A stretch of 64,000 nt of DNA from Aulostomus chinensis (GCA_037954235.1 JBBMOA010000020.1:17000177-17064176), one strand, 5' to 3'; counted from the first letter of the stretch, positions 42,143 through 54,360 are shown. Translations and numbers: made by a program. The notes: generated by a model from the letters alone, not told the origin.

Positions 42143-43805
42143 AAAACGCTCAGCACTGACCCTACTCTTTCCCCTGCATCACAATCACATTTCAGACTCC
42201 TCCACGATTATGAAAAAGCAAACATAACCCGGCGAGATGATGGGTGTTCCCGTTTGAAATGAATGTGTGATGTCATCTCGCCACGAGACTTCCTGGAATG
42301 TCAAGTAATGTTCAGATAAATGTAGCAACATGTCAGTTTATTTGGTCCGATCGCAACCTTGATCAAGCCTCCTCTCTCATTGTACTTGACCCCTACCTAC
42401 GCTTATTATGTCACCTCAACATGGAGCGGAGTCACATGCTACCGTCCAGCCCCCCCACCCCCCCACCCCCATACGTTACCATAGTTACTCCGCAGTGCTT
42501 CAGCAGCCTATATGTTCAGTATAGCCTGTAGGAAGTGAACAACACTTCTCCAGAACAAGATCAACGTCCACAAACGCTCAGGCCTTTTAGCATCAGTTTG
42601 ACAATCAGCTGATCACATTTGTTTGGTTTGAATGACGCATGGCAAAATAAGTAGGAATGTGTGTATGTGTGTGTGTGTTTGTGTTTCCCACCAGCATGTA
42701 AAGCTTTATTTTTCTATGTTTTGAGGTCAAAATAAGGGAGAACGCTGTGTCTGACAAGAGCAAGACCACTGCAACAGTTCAAGAAAAACAAAAAAGGCAT
42801 GTTTTGGCCACCAACAGGCTCAGTTTGTTATTCTAAGTGTCTGACGTGATGGAGAGGATCCTTGCTTGGACAGACGTTTATTTAACATGTAACAGAAATC
42901 TGGCTCAAGATGAAGGTCTGGCTGCGAAACCTGGTAGGAGGTGAGTTTACGCTGACGTCCCATTTACTGAAAGACGAGATGGGAGTGAGTGTGCGAGGGA
43001 GCCGTACGAGTCAAGAGTACAGTTGAAGCTTTTACTGAGCGGTTTAGGTATTTCCAAACTGTTGCAACAAAATGATGTGTCACACGTTGCAATGCTTTCC
43101 TTGACTATCTTTAGGGAACGGGGCCATGCTCCGCTAGTTGTACTGCACAAGAATGAAGATCATGGTGTCAGAGACCCATGAGACTGTACAAAAAAAATTA
43201 AACCCTTCATTCCTGGAGAAATAAATACTCCAAACAGGAGCGGAACATGAAGGTTGTGTTATTAACTAAAGTTAGCATGTTGGCCTGCCACAAAAACATG
43301 ACCAGATAGCAAGAAAAACTATCACTCTGTGTACAAAAACGCTGACCTGGAAAAAGGAAAACAAAAAAAAAAACAAAAAATCTCTGTCCATAAATGTTGT
43401 CAGACATTTATAAAAACGTTGAGCCAGTAAATGTCAAACCCGAAAGAGTTTGACAGACTCCTAACAAAAGCCATTTCGGCCACATGAATACACAATGTCT
43501 TTCAATATAGAACCGACTCCTATAATTGTTGTCCCTTTTCATCTTTAAGACCTCAATACATAGCAAAATCGTTGAAAAACAGCATCAGTAGTATCCTTGA
43601 AGTACTTCTGGACATGTAAACTGTGAGAGTAACTGCACGAGAGCAGTCCAGTGAGTGATTTTCAATTTCATTTTCTTCTGAAACAAAACACGTAGTAACA
43701 ATCGTGTTTACAATCTTTTTCTTTTTTACAACATTTAATATCAAGTGACAATGATTTGCTCAACTAAAGCTTGAAAGATGTTCTACCTCCTTCCCCCGCA
43801 GCTCC

Positions 43806-43969
43806 CTAGGGTGCTTGCAGCAGCGGGTCTTCTGTTTCCAGCTGGGCTAGCTGCCTACGCAGGACGTTGACTTTGTTCTGAAGCTCCTTGTTGTACTCAA
43901 TTATATGCACCATTTCCTCATAGGCCTCATCCAAACACTTTGAGGAGCGATTCCAGCGCAGGAAAACTC
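43806..43969 (-). CDS. mtmr9: mtmr9 coding exon 10 (last)
   Basis: Residues 496-549 and TAG. Reads [20 protein letters not shown] then a coiled coil ([25 protein letters not shown]) and ends DPLLQAP. Acceptor CTGCTACAG; enters in phase 1. The coiled coil is the known dimerisation segment. Confidence 0.96.
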
Positions 43970-46138
43970 CTGTAGCAGAAGAGGGGAGAATTCAGTTAAG
44001 AGCATATCGCAAGGAAGTGGCTTCCTTTGGTCCCGATCCGTTCCAAATACAACACCGAGGACATCTTCCCGATGGAGGTGGAAAATACAGGGCTTTCATA
44101 TTAAATACAGTGGAAGAGAACAGAGGAAATACCAGCAAGTTGGACTGGATCAACAATGTACGTGGCTCTTTGATTCAGTTTCAACATCAGGAGATGACAA
44201 GATGATGATGATGTTGAAAAGACAGTAGCGACTATCAAACTCTCCCTGATTGGGATGGTTGGGGGATTTTAAAAGAGGAACCTGTGGGTCTGGTAGACTG
44301 GATATACCCATATGTCACAGGAATATGTGACAAATACAGAGTTGATGTACAGGTCACAGCTGGAACAACTATGAAATAACCAGAACGCTGATTCATCGAA
44401 GACCGAGAAACATTCGTTGATGTCTAGAATTGCACTTAGTGTCCTGTGCTTTTCTTTTTGTTCGGATCATTATGTACCATTTTTGGATGTTTGGGCTCAA
44501 ATGTACTTAAATAATAAAGCTCAAATTCAACTACAGTGGGCAGCAAAGTAGATTAAAAAGCCTTTTTGTTGCTGGGTGACATAGATATGATCACACAGAG
44601 GTCGCAGTGAGTGCCCCTAAACAACAAAGACAACACTCATGGGATCGAAGCATCTTTGTCTCTGGATTACACAGTAAATACCCAGCAACTGAGAGCACCG
44701 AAGCTCTCATCACCAGGCATGGAAACTTGTCCTGCAGTGACTTCAAGCACACATCTGTAGTTGTAGTCAGTGTCAACAGCAGCAGGTTGGGATGTCTGTG
44801 GGGTCCTTCAGGTCAAGTCAGGAGTGCGCGTCATTCGCGACGTCGTATTTCACGTGCCGCTGCCCAAGTCTGTTTAAATATGTTTCTGTTCATGTAGATG
44901 GAGGCGAGGGGGAGGGCACTGAACTGCATGACCCCTGAGCAGTCTTCACACCTTCACTCTTTTTTTAACATTTCTTTATATTTTAGTTTTTTGTTCTTTT
45001 TTTTCCAACCACATTCCAAAAAACTGACTTTGAGGAGATACTGGGTGAGGGAAGGGTCTTGGAAATCTGTCCCTAACCAACAGCGCTAATAGAGTCAAGT
45101 TATTCTATTATCTTAGCCACGTCCTGCCAATGTCTGCTACATCATCCTTTATCCTTATTTGTCTTTGTCTTGAATTGTGTAAATGTGTGTTTAAAATTAA
45201 CATTTAAATTATTACCCGTGTGCCTCGATAAATACAAGAAGGAAAATGTAATGTAACTGATTGAATGTAACCTCTTTTTTTTTTTTTTTTTAAATGACTC
45301 CAATTATTTTAATATCCAGAAACAAGGGGCAAAATTTAAATATGTTTTCTATGACTGACTAACAGAAGTGTGCCACAGGTCTAAGATTAGCATGCATATG
45401 ACTCTTAACTCATCTAGTAGTAAACAGTCCTACATGCCCCCGTGTCAGGGGGCTCAGGTGTCCTGGAGGTTGAGTGGTGGTGGTTGGCGGGGGGGGAGCC
45501 TATAATAAGTCTTGCATGCCAGCTGAACACATGACCGACAGGGAAGAGAGAGGCAATCCAGCAATGCCAGAGAGGCAATCTGAGCTATTCTGAAAATGAA
45601 AGCCAAAAAGTCATATGAACTGAATGGTCACAGGCAGAATTAGACCTCCATGTTATGTAGTTGATGAGAGTTAGCGCGCAAAGAGAGGACATAGTCGATG
45701 AGAGTTAGCACGCTATGAGAGGATATAGTAGATAAGATTTAGCACAATATGAGAGGATATAGTCCATGAGAGTTAGCACGCTATGAGAGGATATAGTCCA
45801 TGAGAGTTAGCACGCTATGAGAGGATATAGTAGATAAGATTTAGCACAATATGAGAGGATATAGTCGATGAGTTAGCAAGCTATGAGCAAAGGCGTCATC
45901 GTCCTGTTAACTTCCCTGTGTTCGGGACTTTGAACTTTCATTGTTCTTTACCAGTAAAAAAGAGAAATCCAGAGTGGCGTTAGCTTGAAAGGTTATTGAG
46001 CAAAGGCATGAGTCAATGCAGCACCGCCACACGGAGGCCATGTACACAAACAGTGTTACTCAGCGAAAATGAAAAAAACAACAACAGACAAATGGACTAC
46101 CAGTTAAGCCTAGGTTCATTGAGTCTACTGTATATATC

Positions 46139-46195
<57 letters not shown>

Positions 46196-49100
46196 CAAAC
46201 CAGCAGCACCAATCACAAAGCCCTTCTTGATGCTGTATCACATAAAGTAAGAACATTCATTCCTGCTGTCTCACTTGCAGCCACATTGACACAAACATCC
46301 ATCAGCAGGGGCAGGATAGGCCAACTTTTTGGCAAACATGCTTCAAGTATTTCTTATTTGCAGTCCTCCCCAAAGCCACTTACAGATACACGTCTATCCT
46401 CTGTGCATTCATTAGGGAGCCGACACCCACAGACACCAACTGAGCGCTAGATAGCTTAGCGCAATGAATGGCAGTGGATGAGCAAATGTAAAAAAAAGTC
46501 AAAATTCATCAAATATACTTTTTTTTCCCTCCACACTAACAGTCACTTTGAATAAAAAAGCAACAACATGTAATTACAAGACATTATAATTTGAAAGGCG
46601 TCAGGTTCATAGTGGGACGACTGTCCTGAGTGGGTGCAGTGATTCAATGTAAAACTTCAGAAAAAAATAAAAAGCAGCAACCTCTACTACTAATAATGAC
46701 TGTCTTTGTAGAGAGGATAAGGAGGATTACCTTCGTAGCAAGATCCTGAACCTTCTTGAACCAGAATAAACACTAGGAACTACAGGATTTAGAAGCTTCT
46801 TTTCTGGCTCTGGGGAGGAAGGCAAATACACTTCCATCATGCTACAGAACGTTTATGCTAACTGAAGGTGGTGACATCTGTGTTTAGGGTACGTTGGCTC
46901 TCACCAGGTTGTGTTCGTGGGACGAGGGGAGGGAATTGAAAGGCAGGAAATTGTATCGCAAAAGGTTTTTGTTTTTTTTTGTTTCGTTCTTCATGTTTCC
47001 TTTTAAAACAAAACGGATACAGTTTAGAACACGGCGGATGTAGCTTTGAAGTTGTTCTATATATAGAGATAGAGATACATGAGAGCAGTGAAAGCCACTG
47101 GTGACCTCTTCTGGTAGAGGTTCACAATGTCAGTCAGAAGTCAAAGGCTTGCACTTGATAACTAACAACTGCTTTAGACATTAGTGCTGCGCCTCAGGCG
47201 TTACCACACTCAAACCCAAAATATCAGACCAACTCTGCCATAAAAATACAGTCTGGCATCTAACTGGCTGATACACAGACACAGGTTTTTGAAAGTGGCT
47301 GCCAGTCTTCTGATCCCAGTCTGCTTGGTGTTTACTCCGACCCACAAAACACAGTCATCATGCGCTATTTTGACATTTAATGATATGTTTTGCTCCTCTT
47401 TACGTGTGGAAACATTCCATGTAAACCCTGGAATTATATGATATAGGCACTTTATTTTGGAAATAAAGGACACCTCAAAATACAGCTGGAAGAGGGAGCG
47501 ACTTTGACCTAACCCTGTTTTTTCATCCAGTCCGACGATTTAAAGAAAAATACAGTTTACTGACACGAAACATTATTTCAACCTACTCGTACTCACTTCT
47601 TGCCTGAAACCTGCATCAATTTATTAGTCAGTAAGTCTTATTTGTAGTCTTTTTCCAACAGGATGAAATAAATACAGGTTGTGCACTTCCACGCTCGTTT
47701 TCAGTTTCTTACCTTCCCACAGCAGCAGGCTCTGAGGGGCCACGGAGGGCCAGATAACCAGGCTATTGGACTCGTACAGCGGGTTTGTCAGACGTTCCAG
47801 CTCCTGTGGCCGATTCACCCAAGACCACAGCGACACCGTCTTCTCGGGTAGGGACAGTTTAGCTCTGTGACGGGGTGAGAGGGTGTCAGGGTTCTTCAGG
47901 AGGGCAGCGGTAACCTACAGCTTGTCTGAGCGTCTCTTGTAGGACCAGATAATGTTTCTCTACCTAGTTGATTGTTTACATGATTACAGCGAGCAACGTC
48001 AACATTACCAACGAAAACAACTAGCTTGCGTTATGAAGATGAATTTACCGGGAGGTATCATTTCATGTCACAATAATCTGTGACCAGATTAACAATGAAG
48101 TGACATCTTAGGTGCAACTAGCTGAAGAAGCTTGATGAAATATATGTTTACATAGTGGAATGAAAATATCAAACGGACAATAACGTGTGATTCATTTTGT
48201 TCAAGCATTTTGCTGAGTGGTAACTGCATTTAACTGTATTGGCAAATGCAAGTGGACGTTAAATGGTGTTTCCAAGATGCTTTCAAAAGAAAATGCCATA
48301 TTTCTGACAGAAATACTTCAGGTTTACCTCTCAGCAGCGCTGTTGCCCAAGAAAGTTCCAAACTGAGAAGCATACGCGTGCTCAAAGAGCAGCACCAGGA
48401 AGCTCTCGTTGAATTCAAAGGAACATGGAAACTGGCGAAGAATCTGCCACACGCAGTCCAAGAAAAGCAGGAAGACTGGAGCCTCTTGGCGAGGTTTGTT
48501 GTTTGAGTAGGCTGACTGGGCGCAGCGCTGCTGGAACTGGTGACCAGCCTAGAAAGATGGCAATTACAAAGGGAGAAGGAACCGTGAGGACACCCCACAC
48601 ATAAAAAAAAAATAAAATCTAATGGGCATCAGCTCAAGGGAGGTGAAGAATACTTGCAGAATTAACTTATAAATACAAACAACTTCTACTGTTTGAAGGA
48701 AAAAAAATAAAGTGCCTTATCTTTTAATCGTGTAAAATCAGATCTACTCATAAAGTTCCGTAACCGAGGCAATCAAAATGAGAAACAAGTCTGCTTCAAA
48801 GGTCAGAGAGGCTCACCTGGAGCCACTCTCGCTCCACAAGACCCTGGAATCCTCTGATGGTCCTGCAGGCTGGATCAAGGATGATCTGAGCCAAGGAGGT
48901 CACCTGCAGGGTGGAGTCTGTCCCCTCCGTACCGTGAACGAGAACAGACGCTCCCTCCCTGACACAGACATGATAGTGGTGAAAATGATATCTAAGGGAA
49001 GGCGGTACCGCGCTAACAGGCTGATGATCAACCTAGCGGGAGATGAAGTGTAAAGCAGATACAGTGGATATTCATGAGCTGCAACATCCTACACGCTGCA

Positions 49101-51785
49101 TTTACATCGTTTAATCCACGACCACAGCAAAGGTCTTTTCCTGACCTGTCGATACACTGAGCAGCCAGGCAGGCTGTGGTGAGGATCTCCTTGACATGAG
49201 TCTGCCAGCTGGAAGCTTCAAGCTTGCTTAGCCAGCGGTCCATGCTGTGGGACTGGTCGTTACACGCCTCCACCAGTTTAATTAGGCTCTCCTGCAAGAC
49301 ACTGGACCTGGAAATGACACCAGTGTTAATAATCAGTCTTAGCAAAAGAAAGAGGTGAAAGGAAAGGCACCACAGCCCACCTCTCAATGGCCTTGTGGAT
49401 CCTCCTCCACTGGGGGTAGTTCGCCTCCGATTCAAATCCTCCTCCTCGTGCTTTGGCCTGCTGGGCTATGTTGATGGTGCGTGTGTCAATGATGTAGCCA
49501 CGTTTGCCTGGCCGCAGGGTGGCATTGATCAACTTCTCATCTTCCTTGCACCGCCGCCCGTTGGTGCCCGTGAGAGGCTGTCCTGCTCGCATCATGACCT
49601 GAGAATGGATGACTTTTCAAGTGTCTGTAGTGCTGTATTATATCACCAAAAACTACCAGCCAGTTAATAGAACAATAACAGAGAACACAAGGTACTCACC
49701 ATGCCATTCTTCTTGTGGTAGTAGCTAAGTACGGGGAAATGACCACCATGACGGAAGGTAGCTATTTTCCTCAGTGTGTCATCATCAATACCTTTTGGCA
49801 CTGCCACCAGGGGAGGATACGTCGGACACACGCTGAAGTCCTTGTTGACTTCACTCAGCCTCCACTCATCTGTCTGAGAGAAGGTACAGAGGAGATGGGT
49901 GAATTCCTGACTGCTATACAGTACACAGATGTCAGACACTCATTGTTACATCTGAGGCTTCATCTTTCAAAATCACAGCCTAACTATTGTATGACCAGTA
50001 AAACAACATTCGTGTTCATTAATTTCACACCATAGACTCCAAGTCTTTAAAGGCATCTTCTGGGCGGAAGGAATTCCATCCATCTTCTATGACTTCAAAC
50101 ATGGGTCGGTAGAAGAAAGGGTACATCAGGGAGACTGAATCAAGAGTGGACAAAGCCTAGAGAGACAAGAATAATACCTGAGATGTATACAGTCTTGAAT
50201 TTCATCTGCAATTACAACCATTAGTGTGGCCCCTGTCATTTTGGGGCGGGGCCACATGTGCAATCTCATAAAACTTGACCGTCATCTTGACTTGTCACTT
50301 AGAATCGTTACTGTCATTATCCCTGCCGCATTTTGCCATCTACCATCTTGACTTTCATCTCAGTCATATAGACTGTCACTCAGACTGTCATATCAGACTG
50401 CCATCCGTCATCTGCCACCTTGACTTTCACTCAAAATCATGGCTGTCATCTCAGTCAGACACCTGTCCTCTGAATCGTCATTTCTTCTTGGCTGTTATCT
50501 CAGATTGCCAACCTTCTCTCATCTTAGTCATCCTCTCACTCAGAATCTAAACAGCCATCTCAGTTTGTCATCCCTCTGTCTTGTGACTACCACGCAAACC
50601 TTGCGACTATCATCTGCCTGTCATTTTCCTGTCATCTTACCTGCCAATCAAGGCTCTATGATATCCTTCATATCATAGCAGTAAACATCCATCCATCCAT
50701 TTCCTTCTGCTTATCCTGTTAAGGGTCATGGGGGGCTGGAGCCTATCCCAGCAGCCTTCGGGCAAGAGGTGGGGGTCACCCTGGACGGGTCACCAGTCCA
50801 TCACAGGGCCAACACATAGAGACAGACAACCATTCACACTCACAGTCACACCTACAGTCAATTTAGAGTATCAATCAGCCTCGTCCTCTCTTGATGTCTT
50901 TGGGTTGTAGGAGGAAGCTGGAGTACCAGAGAGAACCCACACAGGTACAGGGAGAACATGCAGACTCCACACAGAAAGATCCCGTGCCTAAGCTGGGGCT
51001 TGAACCCGGAACTTCATTGCTTCTTGTTGTGAGGCAACAGTGCTAACCACCGCACCACCATGCCGCCCTGCAGTAAACAATTTTCAGTAAATATATTTTA
51101 ATTGTATTCTTACCTCAATCGAGCTGGCAATGTTGAGACACTCCTCCATACCAGGAATGTCTAGTTGGATCACTCTCAGGTCTTTGCATTTGACTATGAT
51201 ACTACCTATAGACCCCACAAATCTGAAAAACATTGGCAAAAAGATTTGATTCAAAAACTATGCTTGGTAGACCTCAACAATCCCTGGCTGTTGGAGCAGA
51301 CATTGCATATTCATCTGAAAAAATCTACATGGACACGCAGCAGGCGACCATTTGTTTGCATATAAATGGAGCAACTGTTTTTTTTTAAATCTGCTCTGCA
51401 TAATGTTTGAGCAGATTTCTAGTCCCTTGCACATCTCTGGGAAGATCTCAGCAAAAAAAAAAAAAAAAAAAAACCCAAAAAACCCACTACATTATCTTGC
51501 CAAGAATACATAACCAAATGGGTAACATTTTGGATACATAAAATGCAAAGCAACTGTGAAACAAGAAAAAAATTGCAGGATTATTTATTAAGAGTCTTAT
51601 CACCTTTTCTCAATAGAGTCAATATTTGAATGAAGCAACCACAGCTCCTCTGTGTTGTCCTGTCTGGAGGAGAGGATGAGGTGATGACCAGTTAAACACA
51701 AAGTCCCTTCTACAGTGGGCATGAAAGGTCGATGCAGGACAACCCCATCCACCCTGGGTGTCTTTATCAGCTCGGCGAACTCCAT
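43806..51785 (-). CDS. mtmr9: Myotubularin-related protein 9, whole coding span (10 exons)
   Basis: MTMR9 is a catalytically inactive myotubularin that binds the active phosphoinositide 3-phosphatases MTMR6, MTMR7 and MTMR8 and stimulates them on endomembranes. Coding exons (high to low): 51785-51604, 51222-51114, 50156-50031, 49873-49700, 49598-49381, 49307-49146, 48958-48817, 48548-48328, 47864-47713, 43969-43806. They sum to 1650 bases in continuous phase, giving 549 residues, the length I recall for the human protein. A PH-GRAM domain covers about 1-100 ([20 protein letters not shown]), the dead phosphatase domain about 120-500, and a coiled coil the last 45 residues. The active-site loop, CSDGWDR in active members, reads GTEGTDS at 333-339, so both Cys and Arg are missing. 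Start context ACCATGG. An acceptor-like sequence nine bases before the ATG suggests an upstream non-coding exon, perhaps ending at 52009. Confidence 0.97.
45659..45893. repeat. 34-bp minisatellite, seven copies
   Basis: Units start at 45659, 45693, 45727, 45761, 45795, 45829 and 45863. The two variant types are AGTCGATGAGAGTTAGCACG... and AGTAGATAAGATTTAGCACA.... Units 3 and 6 are identical to each other, as are units 4 and 5. The last unit has lost three bases and degenerates after about 30. Confidence 0.95.
46141..46194. repeat. (CA)n microsatellite, about 27 units
   Basis: Pure CA dinucleotides within mtmr9 intron 9. Confidence 0.97.
47713..47864 (-). CDS. mtmr9: mtmr9 coding exon 9
   Basis: Residues 445-495: [20 protein letters not shown] through [21 protein letters not shown]. 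Acceptor CCCGTCACAG (phase requires the exon to open with A GCT), donor GAAG|GTAAGA. Confidence 0.95.
47865..48327 (-). other. mtmr9: mtmr9 intron 8
   Basis: 463 bases with donor GTAAAC and a normal acceptor. No repeats or other features. Confidence 0.9.
48328..48548 (-). CDS. mtmr9: mtmr9 coding exon 8
   Basis: Residues 372-444: [40 protein letters not shown] and [20 protein letters not shown]. Acceptor CATCTTTCTAG, donor GAGAG|GTAAAC. Core of the inactive phosphatase fold. Confidence 0.96.
48817..48958 (-). CDS. mtmr9: mtmr9 coding exon 7 (inactive active-site loop)
   Basis: Residues 324-371. [20 protein letters not shown] is the counterpart of the Cx5R loop of active myotubularins, with Gly333 for Cys and Ser339 for Arg. 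Acceptor GTCTGTGTCAG, donor CAG|GTGAGC. Confidence 0.96.
49146..49307 (-). CDS. mtmr9: mtmr9 coding exon 6
   Basis: Residues 270-323: [20 protein letters not shown] through [20 protein letters not shown]. Acceptor GTCATTTCCAG, donor GACAG|GTCAGG (less typical at +4). Confidence 0.96.
49381..49598 (-). CDS. mtmr9: mtmr9 coding exon 5
   Basis: Residues 198-269: [20 protein letters not shown] through [20 protein letters not shown] to [12 protein letters not shown]. Acceptor CCATTCTCAG, donor GAGAG|GTGGGC. Confidence 0.96.
49700..49873 (-). CDS. mtmr9: mtmr9 coding exon 4
   Basis: Residues 140-197: [20 protein letters not shown] through [20 protein letters not shown] to HKKNGM. Acceptor CTTCTCTCAG, donor ATG|GTGAGT. 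The [13 protein letters not shown] block is a hallmark of the myotubularin family. Confidence 0.96.
50031..50156 (-). CDS. mtmr9: mtmr9 coding exon 3
   Basis: Residues 98-139: [20 protein letters not shown] then [22 protein letters not shown]. Acceptor TTGTCTCTCTAG, donor ATG|GTGTGA (weak). 42 codons, phase 0 at both ends. Confidence 0.94.
50270..50650. repeat. GTCATCTTGACT-rich degenerate tandem region
   Basis: In mtmr9 intron 2. The words GTCATC, CTGTCAT and TCTCAG recur every 10-25 bases over about 380 bases without a fixed period. It looks like a decayed minisatellite. Confidence 0.6.
50688..51069 (-). mobile_element. tRNA-derived SINE with L2-like tail and 10-bp target-site duplication
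   Basis: In mtmr9 intron 2. Read on the minus strand, it opens GGGCGGCATGGTGGTGCGGT (A-box-like), with a B-box-like GGGTTCAAGCCCC at plus positions 50995-51007, then CATGTTCTCCC, GTGATGGACTGGTGACCCGT and GGGATAGGCTCCAG, ending in GGATGGATGG. GCAGTAAACA flanks it at 50678-50687 and 51070-51079. The structure matches a widespread teleost SINE type; the exact family name is not assigned. Confidence 0.85.
51114..51222 (-). CDS. mtmr9: mtmr9 coding exon 2
   Basis: Residues 61-97: [20 protein letters not shown] then [16 protein letters not shown]. Acceptor GTTTTTCAG, donor GAG|GTAAGA. Second half of the PH-GRAM domain. Confidence 0.95.
51223..51603 (-). other. mtmr9: mtmr9 intron 1 (between coding exons 1 and 2)
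   Basis: 381 bases. Contains a long A run near 51453-51474. Donor GTGATA. Confidence 0.9.
51604..51785 (-). CDS. mtmr9: mtmr9 coding exon 1 (start)
   Basis: Residues 1-60: [20 protein letters not shown] through [20 protein letters not shown] to SNIDSIEK. The ATG sits in ACCATGG. Translation further upstream is open for 18 codons but does not match the family start. Donor AAAAG|GTGATA. Confidence 0.95.
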
Positions 51786-54360
51786 GGTGAGACCTGAGTG
51801 AAGGCAGCACATAAAACAAATGCAAAGGCGACAAAACAATGACAGTGCGGTTTACATTTAATGTGGACAGGCTGATAGCTACTGCTATAAAAGACTCACC
51901 CAGGCCTCACTGTGGTGAATTTGTTTTACAAAGCTACACCCAATTCTGAGCTAGCTACACTTCCCTAAATCCTTGAAATGAAGTGGCTAATGTTAGCTGG
52001 CTACCTACCAGAGGCGGAAACAGGAAATTAGTAGCGCGTCATTAAAAAAAAATTCATAAGAATGTTAAAATAACAAACACTATAAATCTGCAATACACAA
52101 ATACATAGGTTTATTCGATAGTAGAACGATTTTTTATGCAATTACCTGCCCGTTTTCGATTATTGCTTTGCTGGGTGAGTCAAGTACGTCCACAAAAACA
52201 CGCCGACTGGAAACAACTGACTTGCGAAATGAATATATCCGGGCGTTGGCAGAAAATTCCCAACTTTAATTTTTACTTACACCGTAAAATAAAAAGGAAA
52301 TTATCCATTGGATTAAAGAAGTTGAAGACATTTTATCCAACATCCACAGAATGACATGAACTTCATGAAAATATGTTCAAAGGTTGTGCTGTATATATTT
52401 TTCTCTTCGCAGAACAACAGTGTAGGATTAATGATTTATAATTAAGCCACTGCTCACATGAATTATTTCGCGATAAGCGAAGGCTACATGAAGTATTTGG
52501 ATACTTTTACTGTTTGTCTCTATCTGCTTTTTTTGTTTTTTGTTTTTTTTTTGTTTTTTGTTTCTTAACTTAACAGTGCTTTCAATCCATCTTTAATCAC
52601 GTTACGGTAAATGAAAACTAACCATATCTCAGTAATACCAAAAATGACCACTAGGTGGTAACATTGCAATTATTCAAAGATTTGTGCTGTTGTGAGACGA
52701 AACCGTGTGGATCCGAGTTTCAATATCTCTTTGATTTCCGTGGTCTGGAAAGTTCTGAGTCATGGCGGAAAACAAGTCACTTTGATGGTCATGCAAAAGA
52801 AACTGTGTATGTAAAATGAAAAGAAAGTGGGAGACTCTAATGCAAGTAAAAGGGACTGGGAAGTAGAAAGCAGTGATCAGGAAGTCATGCACCCGATAAC
52901 AAAATGAGGGAAGGGAAATGCATTGGTGTGTCCTACAGAATTCCAGGACTGATGTACGTTTGCAGAACAACAGAAAGACATCGTGGAGTAGAAAATCCTT
53001 GATTCCTTCCTTGAATTGAGTTTAGGAAAAAACAAACATATATACATATAGTTAGAGGTAATTAAAAACTGCAATGTTGTTAAAGTTATTTGCAACATTA
53101 TCCAATTCATTCCAAGACATTTTGGTGTTGAAAGAAGAGGTCAATGGAGGGTGTAGCTTAGAGGATGAGGAGTGTGAACGATGTCAAGGTAGGGTAGTGA
53201 GTGGAGGACAGGGTAACTTGAAAGATGAAGGACTTGGGGGGGGGGGGCTGAGAAGATGTGAGGATAAGGAGCAAGTAATGCACACAGTGGCTAAAGGGAA
53301 AGACCATAACAGAGAAGACTAACCAGCGTTGTAAATACTCTTATTAAAAAACATGAAAACGACGCACACTGGAGATAATTAGGATGTTTTGTGTCTAGAT
53401 TTAGAGATCAGAGGAGCGCCTGCCTCCCTAACAGCAGCTGGGAGTTTTTCCAAAAAACAAAAAAAGGCACTCCTATAGAAAAAAAAGGAAAACATTCTGT
53501 TGCCTGAGGGTTCTGTCTTAGTTTTCAGCATAGCAAGGAAACCTGCCTGCCGAGATCTTAGAGCACGCAACGGAACAAACGCTCACGATGGCTCTAAACA
53601 GGAGATTCCCTAAAGACCTGAACACTTTTGGAGAGAGCAAAGAAAGAAATAGGTGTGATGAAGGCAAGAGTGGACATATATTTGTGTTTAGTGTGTGTGT
53701 ATATATGTGGACCTGTGTGAGCTCAATATTTGCTTCAGTTGCAGTGAGTGTGCACTTCACAGTAGATGATATGCTCATGTTCTTTCCAGCTCACATCGCG
53801 TATCGATGGCAGAGCTCATGGTTGAAATCCGCCGTTGCTTTACAAACCAAATAACTGTCTCTCGTCTGAGGGAAAGATGCTTACAGTGCAAATATTCATG
53901 TCACTGCCCCATGCGGGGTGCAACAGTAACCAAGATGTTTTATTTAACAGGATACTTATGTGTGTGTGCCGGGGGATTATTTTGATTTGGATTCAGAAAG
54001 AAAGGAAATGTCGTGACAGTTGTTAAATGATGTTAAAAGTCACTGAAATAAACTTTGCCAGAGAGTCTTGCGGAAGTCTGGAGGATGAAAACAAACGTGA
54101 AGTGGCTCAGAATGACAGAAGTCTCTGGAGCTCCACTGGAGGGATGAACAACATTCCTCCTGGAGGTATTTGATGATGCTGGTGGAGAGAGCTGGGACAC
54201 ATTTGGTCCTAAATCTCCCGCATGCTCGCTTGGATTGAGATTGTGACGATAATATGACTCATATCGTCTTCATAAATTTATGATTCACACCGTTTTCATC
54301 CTCAGTGGGATCTCACATCCCGCGTCTGGAGCTTGTTTCTTCTGCGCTGAAGCATGTGTT

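Larger units (their letters stand above)
35225..43805. other. Intergenic region between tdh and mtmr9
   Basis: Contains the tdh 5' exon candidates, the GC-rich 36300-36700 block, CT/AT compound repeat 37652-37705, retroposon tail 38908-39152, poly-C runs (40547-40560, 41077-41090), an X-box-like motif near 42129 and the presumed mtmr9 3' UTR. No further protein gene is recognised. Confidence 0.6.
43970..47712 (-). other. mtmr9: mtmr9 intron 9 (3.7 kb)
   Basis: Holds a 34-bp minisatellite (45659-45893) and a (CA)n array (46141-46194). The remainder is unremarkable AT-rich sequence without recognisable coding content. Confidence 0.8.

Noticed and set aside
50995..51007. Isolated tRNA gene suggested by a B-box-like word
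   Set aside because: The word belongs to the tRNA-derived head of the SINE. There is no full cloverleaf.
53074..53322. 82-codon plus-strand Gly/Glu-rich frame
   Set aside because: Composition follows local GA/GG-rich DNA with a G run. No splice partners or homology.
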